NCBI GenBank assembly: GCA_964517495.1
Contig: CAZFER010000003.1
Coordinates: 113,915 to 177,914, forward strand
DNA from: CAZFER01 sp964517495
GTDB lineage: Bacteria; Hinthialibacterota; Hinthialibacteria; Hinthialibacterales; Hinthialibacteraceae
Reading direction: 5' to 3'
DNA: 64,000 bases
A program made the translations under genes and the position numbers. A model generated the notes under the pieces. It was not told the DNA's origin and ran no database searches. It worked only from the letters and a program-made list of their open reading frames with translations. This document shows, in pieces, positions 52,210 to 60,572 of this stretch. Every line of letters starts with the position of its first letter. Positions within the stretch are counted from its first letter, which is position 1.

Positions 52210-53648
52210 CAATTCACCTCGCTTTTACTTTTTGTCCAAAGCCAATCGACGGCATACGCCGTCAATATGGCACTTGCCGCCCCTGCCGGAACAAACCATG
52301 TCCAATTGAATTCCAAAAGGGCAAATATGATAACCACTTGCACCCCTTCAATCATCCCTATCATAATCGCAAATTGACTGCGAAAGGAGGTAAATATCCC
52401 CATCAAAAACGCCGCCAATAAGCTGCCATAGGTAAAACTAGGGATTTTTAGCCCGGTTTCCAAAATATTATCAGACCCGCTGGCCATCACCGCGATCAGG
52501 ATCAGTACAACGGTCCAGATCAAAGTAAACATACGTGATAATTTTACCAACGAAGCATTATCAATCGGCTCTTTGCGAAAGGCCAGGACAAGATCGTTAA
52601 CCGATGTGGAGGAGAGGGAATTCAAAGCCGAAGCAGTACTCGATAACGCTGCCGAAAGCACCGCCGCAATAACCAAAGCGGACGCCACCGCTGGCATCTC
52701 TTCCATGGCAAAGTAGGGTAATAATTGATCCGTTTTCTCCAGATCCGCCGGCAAGGTTCCATAAAAAACAAACAGCATTATGCCAATAATCAAGAAAAAG
52801 GCAAATTGAAAAAACACAAAGATCCCACTGCCCACCAGCGCAATTTGAGCACTGCGCAATGACCGGCAGGCTAACAGCCGCTGGACAGTATCTTGATCCG
52901 CCCCATGCGTTGCCAATGATAAACACATGCCACCCAATATTCCAATAAAAAACGGGTAACTCCCCGTTCCGCTCCAATCCCAATGAATGAGATTAAATTT
53001 CCCTTCTTTCGCAGCCGTTGAAACTACAGTTTCCCAGCCACCAGGAATTAGGTATAGCAAATAGACAAATGCCAATACCCCTCCCGCAACCATAATGCAT
53101 AGCTGAATCACTTCTGTCCATATCACTGCTGATATGCCACCCATATACGAATAGATCAACGACACCACACCCGTCACCACGATGGCTGTCGTCAAATCGA
53201 TATCCGTAATAACCGATACCACCAAAGCGGCTGCATAATGCCGTACCCCCGACGCCAGCGCTCGCGTAACAAAGAAGAAAATCCCCGCCAACCGCTGCGC
53301 CATCGGGCCAAACCGATTACCCACCAGCTGGTAGATCGTAACAATCTCATTCTCAAAAAATTTGGGTAAAAAGAAGATGGACAGAACAACCCGTGCAATA
53401 ATAAAGCCAAAGGCAACCTGCATAAAAGCCATATCCCCCCCTTCCGCAAAGGAAAAGGAAGGTGCCCCTAAAAACGTCACCGCACTGGTTTCCGTGGCCA
53501 CCACTGCCGCCAGCGCCGCCCAGGCGGGAATCGTGCGGCCCGCCAGAAAAAAGTCCGCCAGCGAATCCTGCTTACGCGCACACAACGCCCCGATCAAAAC
53601 CAAAACAACAAAATAAACAAATAAAATACCATAACCAATAGGTTCCAT
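52209..53648 (-). CDS. Sodium/solute symporter (SSS family)
   Basis: The 479-residue protein has about 13 membrane helices. Near the start is FFLAGRTIPAWAALAAVVATE then SAVTFLGAPSFSFAEGG, the SSS signature in helices 1-2 (Na+ site and unwound helix), and GGISAVIWTEVIQLCIM, the second. Substrate could be a sugar, sialic or N-acetylmuramic acid, or an amino acid. It is the first gene of the five-gene operon and overlaps the hydrolase by one base. Confidence 0.9.
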   Translation of the reverse strand: MEPIGYGILFVYFVVLVLIGALCARKQDSLADFFLAGRTIPAWAALAAVVATETSAVTFLGAPSFSFAEGGDMAFMQVAFGFIIARVVLSIFFLPKFFENEIVTIYQLVGNRFGPMAQRLAGIFFFVTRALASGVRHYAAALVVSVITDIDLTTAIVVTGVVSLIYSYMGGISAVIWTEVIQLCIMVAGGVLAFVYLLYLIPGGWETVVSTAAKEGKFNLIHWDWSGTGSYPFFIGILGGMCLSLATHGADQDTVQRLLACRSLRSAQIALVGSGIFVFFQFAFFLIIGIMLFVFYGTLPADLEKTDQLLPYFAMEEMPAVASALVIAAVLSAALSSTASALNSLSSTSVNDLVLAFRKEPIDNASLVKLSRMFTLIWTVVLILIAVMASGSDNILETGLKIPSFTYGSLLAAFLMGIFTSFRSQFAIMIGMIEGVQVVIIFALLEFNWTWFVPAGAASAILTAYAVDWLWTKSKSEVN

Positions 53649-53847
53649 ACCAACCGCCTATCTATCAGATTTTAGTCAATCCCATTTCGAATCGTATCCA
53701 ACTCGGGTCAAACCCAATTCGATTCAAACAACTATCATAAAACCAATTTTCATAAAACCAATAAATATCACGCCCCGCCGGCAAGAGCAAGACGACGAAG
53801 GAGTCAGCCCTCGCCACCCAGCCGATGGAATTAAAACCCATACCCCA

Positions 53848-53955
53848 GGGGTGTCCAGCCAGACACTGGAGGGGTGTCTCATCAGACGCAAGCGGGTGTC
53901 CCACTGGACAGGGGAGGGGCGTCCCCACAGTCGCGAACGGGCGTCCCACTGGACG
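53848..53955. repeat. Tandem repeat, five units of 22/23 bp (45-bp higher period)
   Basis: Units begin at 53848, 53871, 53893, 53916 and 53938, each starting like GGGGTGTCC and containing a small hairpin (GTCCCACTGGAC). Spacing alternates 23 and 22, giving a 45-bp period that, read on the minus strand, encodes a 15-residue repeat. It lies in the 504-bp space between the symporter and the next gene; a direct repeat CATAAAACCAAT (53734 and 53752) is the only other feature there. I treat the ORF as incidental. Confidence 0.75.
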
Positions 53956-54152
53956 CACATAACAGATCCATTAACAGATCCAATGAACATGTATGTTTGA
54001 AATCGTCAAACGACGACGATATCCAAACCGAAAATAATTTTCTTTAGAAAGATTGTATCTTGTTTGATTCTTAATCGCTTCTTGCTTGGCAAAGGAAAAA
54101 AGATCGATAAGAATATGGATCTAAACATTGAGAGAAAAGGAGTGATTGCTAT

Positions 54153-54950
54153 ATGAAATCTAAGCGGATTGCCCATCTGGTGGATACATGGAAAGAGAAT
54201 TGGGAAGAAGCCCTGGATGATTTGGCTGAGTTGGGATATTCAGGAGTTGAAAATTTAATACAACTGTATGAACGATATTCTGATCAAACTGAATTGGCAC
54301 AAAATGTTCTTGAAAAATATCAATTGCTCCTTTCGGGATTATGGACCGAGGGGGAGTATCGCATACAGGAAATGCATGATGAGATTCAAACAAAATGCCT
54401 TCGAATTGCATCGTTTCTCCAATCCATGCGGTCCCCTCTTTTAGTCCTTCGCTATCCTGAACGTGGAATTATTAACACTTTTCGTGAGGATTTTAAAATA
54501 GCGGCGTTGTTTTTGAGTGATTTAGGAAAATATTGTCAGGATATGGGAGTGAATGTTTGTATACTTACCCATAAAGATTCGCAATTTATTAAAGAGGAGG
54601 AAATCGACCGGCTAATGAACCTTGTTGATGAGCAAACCGTGTTTCTTTGTCCGGATACCGGTCATCTTTCCCTTGCAGAAGAGAATCCCGCGTCGATTAT
54701 AAAAACATATGGTGAATGCATCAAACATGTTATACTACGTGATATCCCTGAAGACGAGGAGGAAAGTGGCCTGGATTTTTGTGCTTTGGGAAAAGGGATA
54801 GTGGATTATAAATCGATTCAAAAAGCACTAAGGGATATATCCTATCAAGGTTGGATAACAGTTGCCCATGATGAAAGCGAGCCAGAACCAAAAGAAACCG
54901 CATGCGAATCGCAATACTGGTTGTCACATCATTTCGAGTTAGGGGAATAA
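54153..54950 (+). CDS. Xylose-isomerase-like sugar isomerase/epimerase
   Basis: The 265-residue protein is a TIM-barrel AP-endonuclease-2 type enzyme. Early strand HLVDTWKENWEEALDDLAEL and the later CPDTGHLSLAEENPASIIK (metal-binding Asp/His near 172-174) and HVILRDIPE match the IolE/sugar-phosphate isomerase family. A strong ribosome site (AAAGGAG) precedes the ATG. It ends three bases before purN, suggesting co-transcription, although the pathways do not obviously match. Substrate unknown. Confidence 0.8.
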   Translation: MKSKRIAHLVDTWKENWEEALDDLAELGYSGVENLIQLYERYSDQTELAQNVLEKYQLLLSGLWTEGEYRIQEMHDEIQTKCLRIASFLQSMRSPLLVLRYPERGIINTFREDFKIAALFLSDLGKYCQDMGVNVCILTHKDSQFIKEEEIDRLMNLVDEQTVFLCPDTGHLSLAEENPASIIKTYGECIKHVILRDIPEDEEESGLDFCALGKGIVDYKSIQKALRDISYQGWITVAHDESEPEPKETACESQYWLSHHFELGE

Positions 54951-54953
54951 AAG

Positions 54954-55592
54954 GTGAATACGGAAAATCGAACATTACGGGTGGTTGTACTTTTATCCGG
55001 AAGTGGTTCAACCCTTCAAAATTTTATTGACAAACAAGAAGAGGGAACACTCCCCATAGAAATTGTCATGGTGATCAGCAGCAACCGGGATGCTTATGGG
55101 TTGGAGCGTGCACGAAAACATGGAATACCAACCAAGACCGTTCATCGCAAGGATTATGAGAAGTGGAGTTTGTTCAATCAGGATTTATCCGAAGCGATAA
55201 ATGAGGCAACTCCGGATATCATTCTTTTAGCCGGTTTTATGTTCCTTTTTCGCCCTGATCCCAAATATTATGGGAAAATCATGAATGTGCATCCCGCCCT
55301 GATACCCGCGTTTTGTGGGAAAGGAATGTATGGACATCATGTTCATCAAGCCGTGCTTGATTATGGGGTGAAAATTACCGGTGCCACGGTTCATTTTATC
55401 GATGAAAACTACGACACCGGCCCGATTATTTTGCAAAAAGCGGTGGAGGTCAGGGAAGATGACACAGCGGAGTCGTTGGCGGAGCGTGTTCAAGCGGCTG
55501 AGCGTGAAATATACTCTCGCGCTGTTCAGCTCTTTGCCGAAAACCGATTAGTGGTTGAGGGAAGAAAAGTTAAAATCCTACCACGATCCTAA
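54954..55592 (+). CDS. purN: Phosphoribosylglycinamide formyltransferase
   Basis: The 212-residue enzyme transfers formyl from 10-formyl-THF to GAR in purine synthesis. Motifs: VVLLSGSGSTLQNFID at the start for phosphate binding, and the catalytic triad Asn111, His113 (MNVHPALIP) and Asp154 (ENYDTGPII). GTG start with AAGG upstream. Normal length. It follows the isomerase by three bases. No other pur genes are nearby. Confidence 0.93.
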   Translation: MNTENRTLRVVVLLSGSGSTLQNFIDKQEEGTLPIEIVMVISSNRDAYGLERARKHGIPTKTVHRKDYEKWSLFNQDLSEAINEATPDIILLAGFMFLFRPDPKYYGKIMNVHPALIPAFCGKGMYGHHVHQAVLDYGVKITGATVHFIDENYDTGPIILQKAVEVREDDTAESLAERVQAAEREIYSRAVQLFAENRLVVEGRKVKILPRS

Positions 55593-55673
55593 TATTTCCA
55601 TGTTATGATTTTGTTATGGAATTATGCTAACATGTCAACCATTTAAAGTTGAAAAGGTGTGAAAACTTATAGT

Positions 55674-55806
55674 CAGTCCCACAATTCCTCCCCCAATGAA
55701 ATGGGGGAGGTTAGGAGGGGGTTAAAGGATTTTACTTACCATTTTTTATCAACCCTCCCCTAGCCCCTCCCAGTCTTGGGAGGGGAAAGGTGCTTTAAAT
55801 GGCTGT
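55674..55806 (-). repeat. Dispersed palindromic repeat family A, copy 3 (most complete)
   Basis: Read on the minus strand it is the fullest copy: CAGCCATTTAAAGCACC, CCCCTCCCAAGACTGGGAGG, GGGGCTAGGGGAGGGTTGAT, a T/A-rich middle, AACCCCCTCCTAACC and CCCCCATTTCATTGGGGG, ending GACTGAC. Short ends GTCAG-type inverted repeats (GACAGCC...GGACTGAC) suggest a mobile or amplified element. No reading frame. Fills the gap between purN and the next gene. Confidence 0.82.
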
Positions 55807-55844
55807 CTCCTTACGAATTATGAAAAGTGAACGGAAACAGGACG

Positions 55845-57359
55845 ATGCTCTTGAAATTAATAATAGGCCTTTCGATTGCCACCTTATTATTCGGCAGCAT
55901 CATTGTTTTATGGTTCATTTATAAATCTCATTTCAAAAAACGCCGGCAAATTTTAAAGGATTTGGGATTGCTGAAAAGCAAATCCGGAAATGCAGCCGCT
56001 CCCTTCTACAAATGGGGATGGCGAAAGAAAGAGGAAGAGCGTGTTTGGGCGGAGCGTATCGTTAAAAATGCATTTGAAAACGCAGGGATTTGGCTATCCC
56101 TTGAAGATTTAAAGTTTTTTGAAAATGTATGCAACCAACATCATGATGGAACACCGATCAAGGATGAAATCATCTTAAAGCGAATCGATAATATCATCGA
56201 TCGATCCGAAATGTTGGCCAAATGGATTTCAGGCTATATCAAGAAAACGATTCAATCTATTTTAAACACCTCGATCGAAAAAGCGACTGAAAAGTTGAAA
56301 GAATCTGGCATAAAAACAGACCCTGAGAAAGTTCAGCTTCGATATGGCAACATGCAACTTCGGAAACAACTCGGTCAGGCGGGTGCTGACATACTGGGTT
56401 TGAATTCCAAAGGGTTTCGAATTGAAGATGAAAAAAAGGAGCATACTTTTTTACTACGTGGATTTGAAGGTTGGAAACATTGGGTGCAACTTTATATTCA
56501 GGAGCTAAAAAAACAACTCACCAGTGGATTCACATCCTCATCCAACCAGGCATTGATCAATTCCATGCGGGGAAGTGTCATCCAGGGACTTTTTAATGAT
56601 TATGAAGAGAATATCAACGAATCCATTTCATTTCGTGAAACATTGATGCAGGAAGTGGCCAGTAAGAATTTACATATTCCCCCTGAAAAAATACGTGATA
56701 TTGAGGTGATTTTTTACACATGGCAATTTGATGTCAATACACCATTCAATATGATTGACCATAAACAAGCCAGGCAGCTGTTAGTCCGCCGTGATTTAAC
56801 CCCACGTTTTCGTGAACGGATAATAAATAGCATTGATTCTGACATTTTATCCTTGCAAAACTTGATTCAATCTTTCCCCAGACGGGTGATTTTTTTTGGG
56901 AAAAATGCCAATGCCCGCCACTTTGCTTCACAGCAATATCTTCTTCATCTGGAATTATTGCTTCGCTTTATGGGGAGTCCCGCCAATGATGATACCAATC
57001 CACCCGGTTTAATAAGAATTATAGAGAAAGATATAAAAAATGCATTGGAGCATCACACGCCGTTAGCAGAATCCATCAACAAACAAAAGAAATTCAATAT
57101 TTTTGAGCGGGGAATTGATGAACGAGAAGCCGATTTTAGAGGTTGGATTATCGACATGCCTGTAGAGGATGCAACCCTTCACCAGTTTGAAGATTTGAAT
57201 ACGGGAGAATATAAGCATTATACCCGTTTTCAATGTGATAGTGCGGAAAACATAGATTTTGAAAGCAATACCTTTAATGCCAATAAACAGAGAATTATTT
57301 TCCTGGATATGGTGATTGATACGCTTCTTTCCACTCCCCCCATTGCTGCACCTGTCTAA
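55845..57359 (+). CDS. Membrane-anchored protein of unknown function (504 residues)
   Basis: ATG at 55845 is chosen (CAGGA upstream); a GTG at 55827 is possible. One N-terminal membrane helix (about 3-24) is followed by a basic stretch (KSHFKKRRQ), so the large part is cytoplasmic. The rest is a long helical protein with coiled-coil-like segments (LNTSIEKATEKLKESGIK) and a C-terminal region with two Arg/Asp-rich patches, including GWIIDMPVEDATLHQFEDL, which has the look of a PilZ-like beta segment. I recognise no family. The next gene is on the same strand 113 bases on. Confidence 0.65.
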   Translation: MLLKLIIGLSIATLLFGSIIVLWFIYKSHFKKRRQILKDLGLLKSKSGNAAAPFYKWGWRKKEEERVWAERIVKNAFENAGIWLSLEDLKFFENVCNQHHDGTPIKDEIILKRIDNIIDRSEMLAKWISGYIKKTIQSILNTSIEKATEKLKESGIKTDPEKVQLRYGNMQLRKQLGQAGADILGLNSKGFRIEDEKKEHTFLLRGFEGWKHWVQLYIQELKKQLTSGFTSSSNQALINSMRGSVIQGLFNDYEENINESISFRETLMQEVASKNLHIPPEKIRDIEVIFYTWQFDVNTPFNMIDHKQARQLLVRRDLTPRFRERIINSIDSDILSLQNLIQSFPRRVIFFGKNANARHFASQQYLLHLELLLRFMGSPANDDTNPPGLIRIIEKDIKNALEHHTPLAESINKQKKFNIFERGIDEREADFRGWIIDMPVEDATLHQFEDLNTGEYKHYTRFQCDSAENIDFESNTFNANKQRIIFLDMVIDTLLSTPPIAAPV

Positions 57360-57472
57360 AATCTTTCATATATCGTGGTTTGTTGGTGTGAAGATTGACC
57401 TTTTGAGGGAGTTCATGTTACATATCCTAAACCAAACTACAATTAAACATTTGGCAAGCAGGAGTTGGATCG

Positions 57473-57829
57473 ATGGAGATCACCCGTGACGAATTAAAAA
57501 GCATTCTTCGTGAAATCATCCAAGAGGATTTACCGGTTGGCCACACGCCTTTAGGAGATCGTTGGCATGGGGGAACACTTTATCTTCAGCCTCGCGATGA
57601 GAGCCAAATCCCTAAAGAACTCCCCATCGAGGCGTTTTTCCATAAAATCGTGATGATTCGTGACCGCCTTCGCGTAATGGAACAAGCTATCAATGCCAAT
57701 AAGAAACTAACCGATGAGGATAAAGTTCATTTGCAACAATATATTACAAAGATTTATGGAACTTTGACCACCTTCAATGTCCTATTCAAAGACAAAGCGG
57801 ATCATTTTATCGGTGAACGCAAGGGATAG
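57473..57829 (+). CDS. Conserved-looking 118-residue protein of unknown function
   Basis: The protein begins MEITRDELKSILREIIQED, then WHGGTLYLQPRDE, then a helical core (EAFFHKIVMIRDRLRVMEQA and LTTFNVLFKD). I have an impression of similar hypothetical proteins with WxGGTL and FFHKIVMxRDRLRVxEQ in other bacteria, but cannot name the family. Soluble, no signal. It probably works with the 504-residue protein upstream, as both are on the same strand and otherwise isolated. Confidence 0.6.
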   Translation: MEITRDELKSILREIIQEDLPVGHTPLGDRWHGGTLYLQPRDESQIPKELPIEAFFHKIVMIRDRLRVMEQAINANKKLTDEDKVHLQQYITKIYGTLTTFNVLFKDKADHFIGERKG

Positions 57830-57843
57830 GTCAATGGTAAGTG

Positions 57844-57976
57844 GTCAGCCATTTGAAATTCCATTTCCAACCCAAGATTGCTGAGTTTTACCTAAATGTT
57901 TTTGAATCTATCGAGATTGTGTGCTAATCCTTCAACCCTCCCCTATCTCTCCCAGTTTTGGAAGGGGAATTTTAAT
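57844..57976 (+). repeat. Dispersed palindromic repeat family A, copy 4 (chimeric)
   Basis: The left part (GTCAGCCATTTGAAATTCC, then CCAACCCAAGATTG) matches the family's left end in plus orientation; the right part (CAACCCTCCCCTATC and CTCCCAGTTTTGGAAGGGG) matches its reverse orientation. It looks like two partial copies joined head to head. It occupies the first half of the 351-bp gap before the protease gene; the second half is AT-rich with no feature beyond the ribosome site. Confidence 0.65.
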
Positions 57977-58180
57977 TGTCGCTGAACAAATGAATGAAAA
58001 TTCGAATAGTCTTGGTTATTCATTTTCTCCAAAAAAACCAATATATCTCTCTAATTCTATTACTGAGAATCTATACAAATCTAACTTAAATAAGTATGAT
58101 TAATAGTATTGCAATATTAATTTGCAATATTAAATATTTTCGGTACATTATATTCCAATTCTGCAAAGGAAAACACTTAT

Positions 58181-60505
58181 ATGAAAAAAACCTCCTCCAT
58201 CCTTCTTATTCTCACCCTGATTACAATAGGAACAACCACAATTCAAGCACAAAATCAAGAACTGGACAAACTGGACACACGCCTCAAATCCTTAATAAAC
58301 AAAGGTTCCATCCAAACACAGTCCATCCAATCAACTCAAAAACAGCCAATTAAAGATGCATTTCAACCGGTTTTTGATGGCAAGCGTGTACGAGTAGAAA
58401 TTCGGTTAAACGAGGTTAATGCGGAGACGCTAAAAAAGTTGAAAGAGAAAGGTCTCCATATTTCCTCTCGATTTAAGGGATTAGTTTCAGGGTCGATTAC
58501 TCCCGATGATTTATATGCTCTTTCTGGTTTATCCAGTGTTTCAACCATTTATCCTTATTTTCCTCCACATCTTCGTTCCATTCGCGGCGAAGGGGTCGAG
58601 GCATTAGGCGCTGATTTGGTTCATAACGGTACGCCTCCCTATGATGGAAGTGGTGTCAAGGTTGGGATTCTATCTGATTCATTTGGTTTGGTTTCTTTTG
58701 CAACTCCCAGCATCGAAGATCTTGATGGGGATGGCATTATGGAAATTACTGGGACAGATTCCCAATTAAGTGGAGACGTACCGCCTGTCGTGGAATTACT
58801 CGAGGATGGTTTAGGAGATCCAGTTAATTATAGTGATGAAGGACGTGCGATGGCCGAGTTAATCCATGAAACCGCTCCAGGCTCTGAATTAGCCTTTCAT
58901 AGTGCCTTTAATGGACTTTCCAGTTTTGCACAAGGCATCATTGCTCTTGCTAAGGCTGGCTGTAAAGTGATTGTAGATGATGTCATCTATTATGCTCAGC
59001 CTTTTTACCAAGATGGTGAAGTGTCTCAGGCCATTATTGAAGTGGAACAAAACTATGATGTTGTATATTTAACTGCTCACGGCAATTCCAGTGCTAGAGC
59101 GATTGATGGCGTATTCCGTGATATTGATCCTGAGTATGATGATGATCCATACAAAAAAATCCCTACTGGAAATAATCTTCATCAATGGAATTCAGGGATT
59201 GGCGCACCACGAGCGTTGCTCCCCATTACGCTTGATCCAGGAGAAAGAACCATCATTTCAATGAACTGGGAAAATCCTTATGGGGGAACATTAGGCCCTG
59301 GGGCAACAACCGATTATGATCTTTATATACTCTATGAAGATGAATTTTGGCTTGATACGATTGTGAGTTATTCAGATAATTCCCAAGGATTTCCTGATTC
59401 TCCATTTGGAGATCCCTTGGAAATAGTAAGTGTGACAAATGATGGGGATTCGATTCAGACTGCCTATTTAGCCATCAATAAACATCACGGACCGGATGTC
59501 AATTTTAAACTCATCTTTTTTGGAGATGATGTTACGATTAGTCCTCTTATACGCAGTACGGATGCACCGATGATGAGTGGGCATAATAAAACAGACAAAG
59601 CGCTATCCATTGCATCAGTCAATTATCTCGAGGTACTTTCCGCAGGGTATGCTCAAGCCGATCCAAGGACAATCGAACCAGCCATTTATTCATCCAAGGG
59701 TGGTTATTCCTCTATATTTTTCTCACCCGAGGGTGAAGTGTATGAAAATCCCATAATCAATTTTAAACCGGATTTTGCCAGTGTTGATGGTACAAATACA
59801 TCCTTTTTCTTTACGGATTCGGGATTTGATGATGATGATCTTCCCAACTTTTTTGGAACATCCGCTGCGGCTCCTCATGCTGCGGCCATTGCAGCGATGA
59901 TGCGTCAAGCCAACCCATCTCTTAACGCAGAGGAGATTCGAAACTTGATGCGTGAATATTCAACAGATATTCACCAGGCCGGAATTGATGCCTATACAGG
60001 TTATGGATTGCTTTATGCTGATAATGCCATCGCTGCTGTTCCTAACAAAATTGTGCCAACTCCAACCCCAACTCCTATGGCTACTCAAACTCCAACACCC
60101 ACCCCAACAGCAACGCCAACCCCACTTATCCCTCAGGACAAAGTTTTTGTCACGGATCACGTGGATTCAGTGGTAGACCTCAGCAATGGAGAAGATAGGG
60201 ATGAAGCCGATGACCGAGTGCTTGTTATCCGCTGGAACTTAAGCCATAGCGATGTGGATACGTATCATGTGTATGTTTCTGTTGATGGTGAGAAAACCCA
60301 ATTTTTGGGTAGCACGGTTGATAGTGAAAGAAATTATGTGGAATGGAATGAATCCAATCCTTCAATCAAAAATGTATGGCGGGAAGGGCCTCAATTTGGC
60401 CATCGCTATCAATTCTTCGTGTATGTGATTACCGAATCCGGCAGTCCACACCATTATGGACCCTTCACCCATGCCGGGCCAGTGGAATTCAAGGAAGCGG
60501 AGTAA
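58181..60505 (+). CDS. Secreted serine peptidase of subtilisin/sedolisin type
   Basis: The 774-residue protein has a signal peptide (1-23, cut near IQAQ). The catalytic domain has VGILSDSFG (Asp166) and GTSAAAPHAAAIAAMM (Ser561). In place of the subtilisin HGT motif it reads DEGRAMAELIHETAPG, where Glu220 stands at the His position, as in S53-like enzymes with a Glu-Asp-Ser triad. A beta-sandwich insert lies at about 340-450. A Pro/Thr-rich linker (PTPTPTPMATQTPTPTP, about 625-650) joins a C-terminal FN3-like domain. The T2SS would be a likely export route. Ribosome site AAAGGA. Confidence 0.88.
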   Translation: MKKTSSILLILTLITIGTTTIQAQNQELDKLDTRLKSLINKGSIQTQSIQSTQKQPIKDAFQPVFDGKRVRVEIRLNEVNAETLKKLKEKGLHISSRFKGLVSGSITPDDLYALSGLSSVSTIYPYFPPHLRSIRGEGVEALGADLVHNGTPPYDGSGVKVGILSDSFGLVSFATPSIEDLDGDGIMEITGTDSQLSGDVPPVVELLEDGLGDPVNYSDEGRAMAELIHETAPGSELAFHSAFNGLSSFAQGIIALAKAGCKVIVDDVIYYAQPFYQDGEVSQAIIEVEQNYDVVYLTAHGNSSARAIDGVFRDIDPEYDDDPYKKIPTGNNLHQWNSGIGAPRALLPITLDPGERTIISMNWENPYGGTLGPGATTDYDLYILYEDEFWLDTIVSYSDNSQGFPDSPFGDPLEIVSVTNDGDSIQTAYLAINKHHGPDVNFKLIFFGDDVTISPLIRSTDAPMMSGHNKTDKALSIASVNYLEVLSAGYAQADPRTIEPAIYSSKGGYSSIFFSPEGEVYENPIINFKPDFASVDGTNTSFFFTDSGFDDDDLPNFFGTSAAAPHAAAIAAMMRQANPSLNAEEIRNLMREYSTDIHQAGIDAYTGYGLLYADNAIAAVPNKIVPTPTPTPMATQTPTPTPTATPTPLIPQDKVFVTDHVDSVVDLSNGEDRDEADDRVLVIRWNLSHSDVDTYHVYVSVDGEKTQFLGSTVDSERNYVEWNESNPSIKNVWREGPQFGHRYQFFVYVITESGSPHHYGPFTHAGPVEFKEAE

Positions 60506-60572
60506 TGGCTGATTTTTAAAGTGGATATGATAGACTCTAGTACATTATTATTATGTATAAATGGAGGCTGTC

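Noticed and set aside
53848..53955. Possible CRISPR array
   Set aside because: Units are contiguous with only 22-23 bp period and no unique spacers, and there are no cas genes.
53665..53990. Minus-strand ORFs of 88-97 residues with 15-residue repeats
   Set aside because: Fully explained by the tandem DNA repeat; no ribosome site. The repeat peptide is kept as a finding.
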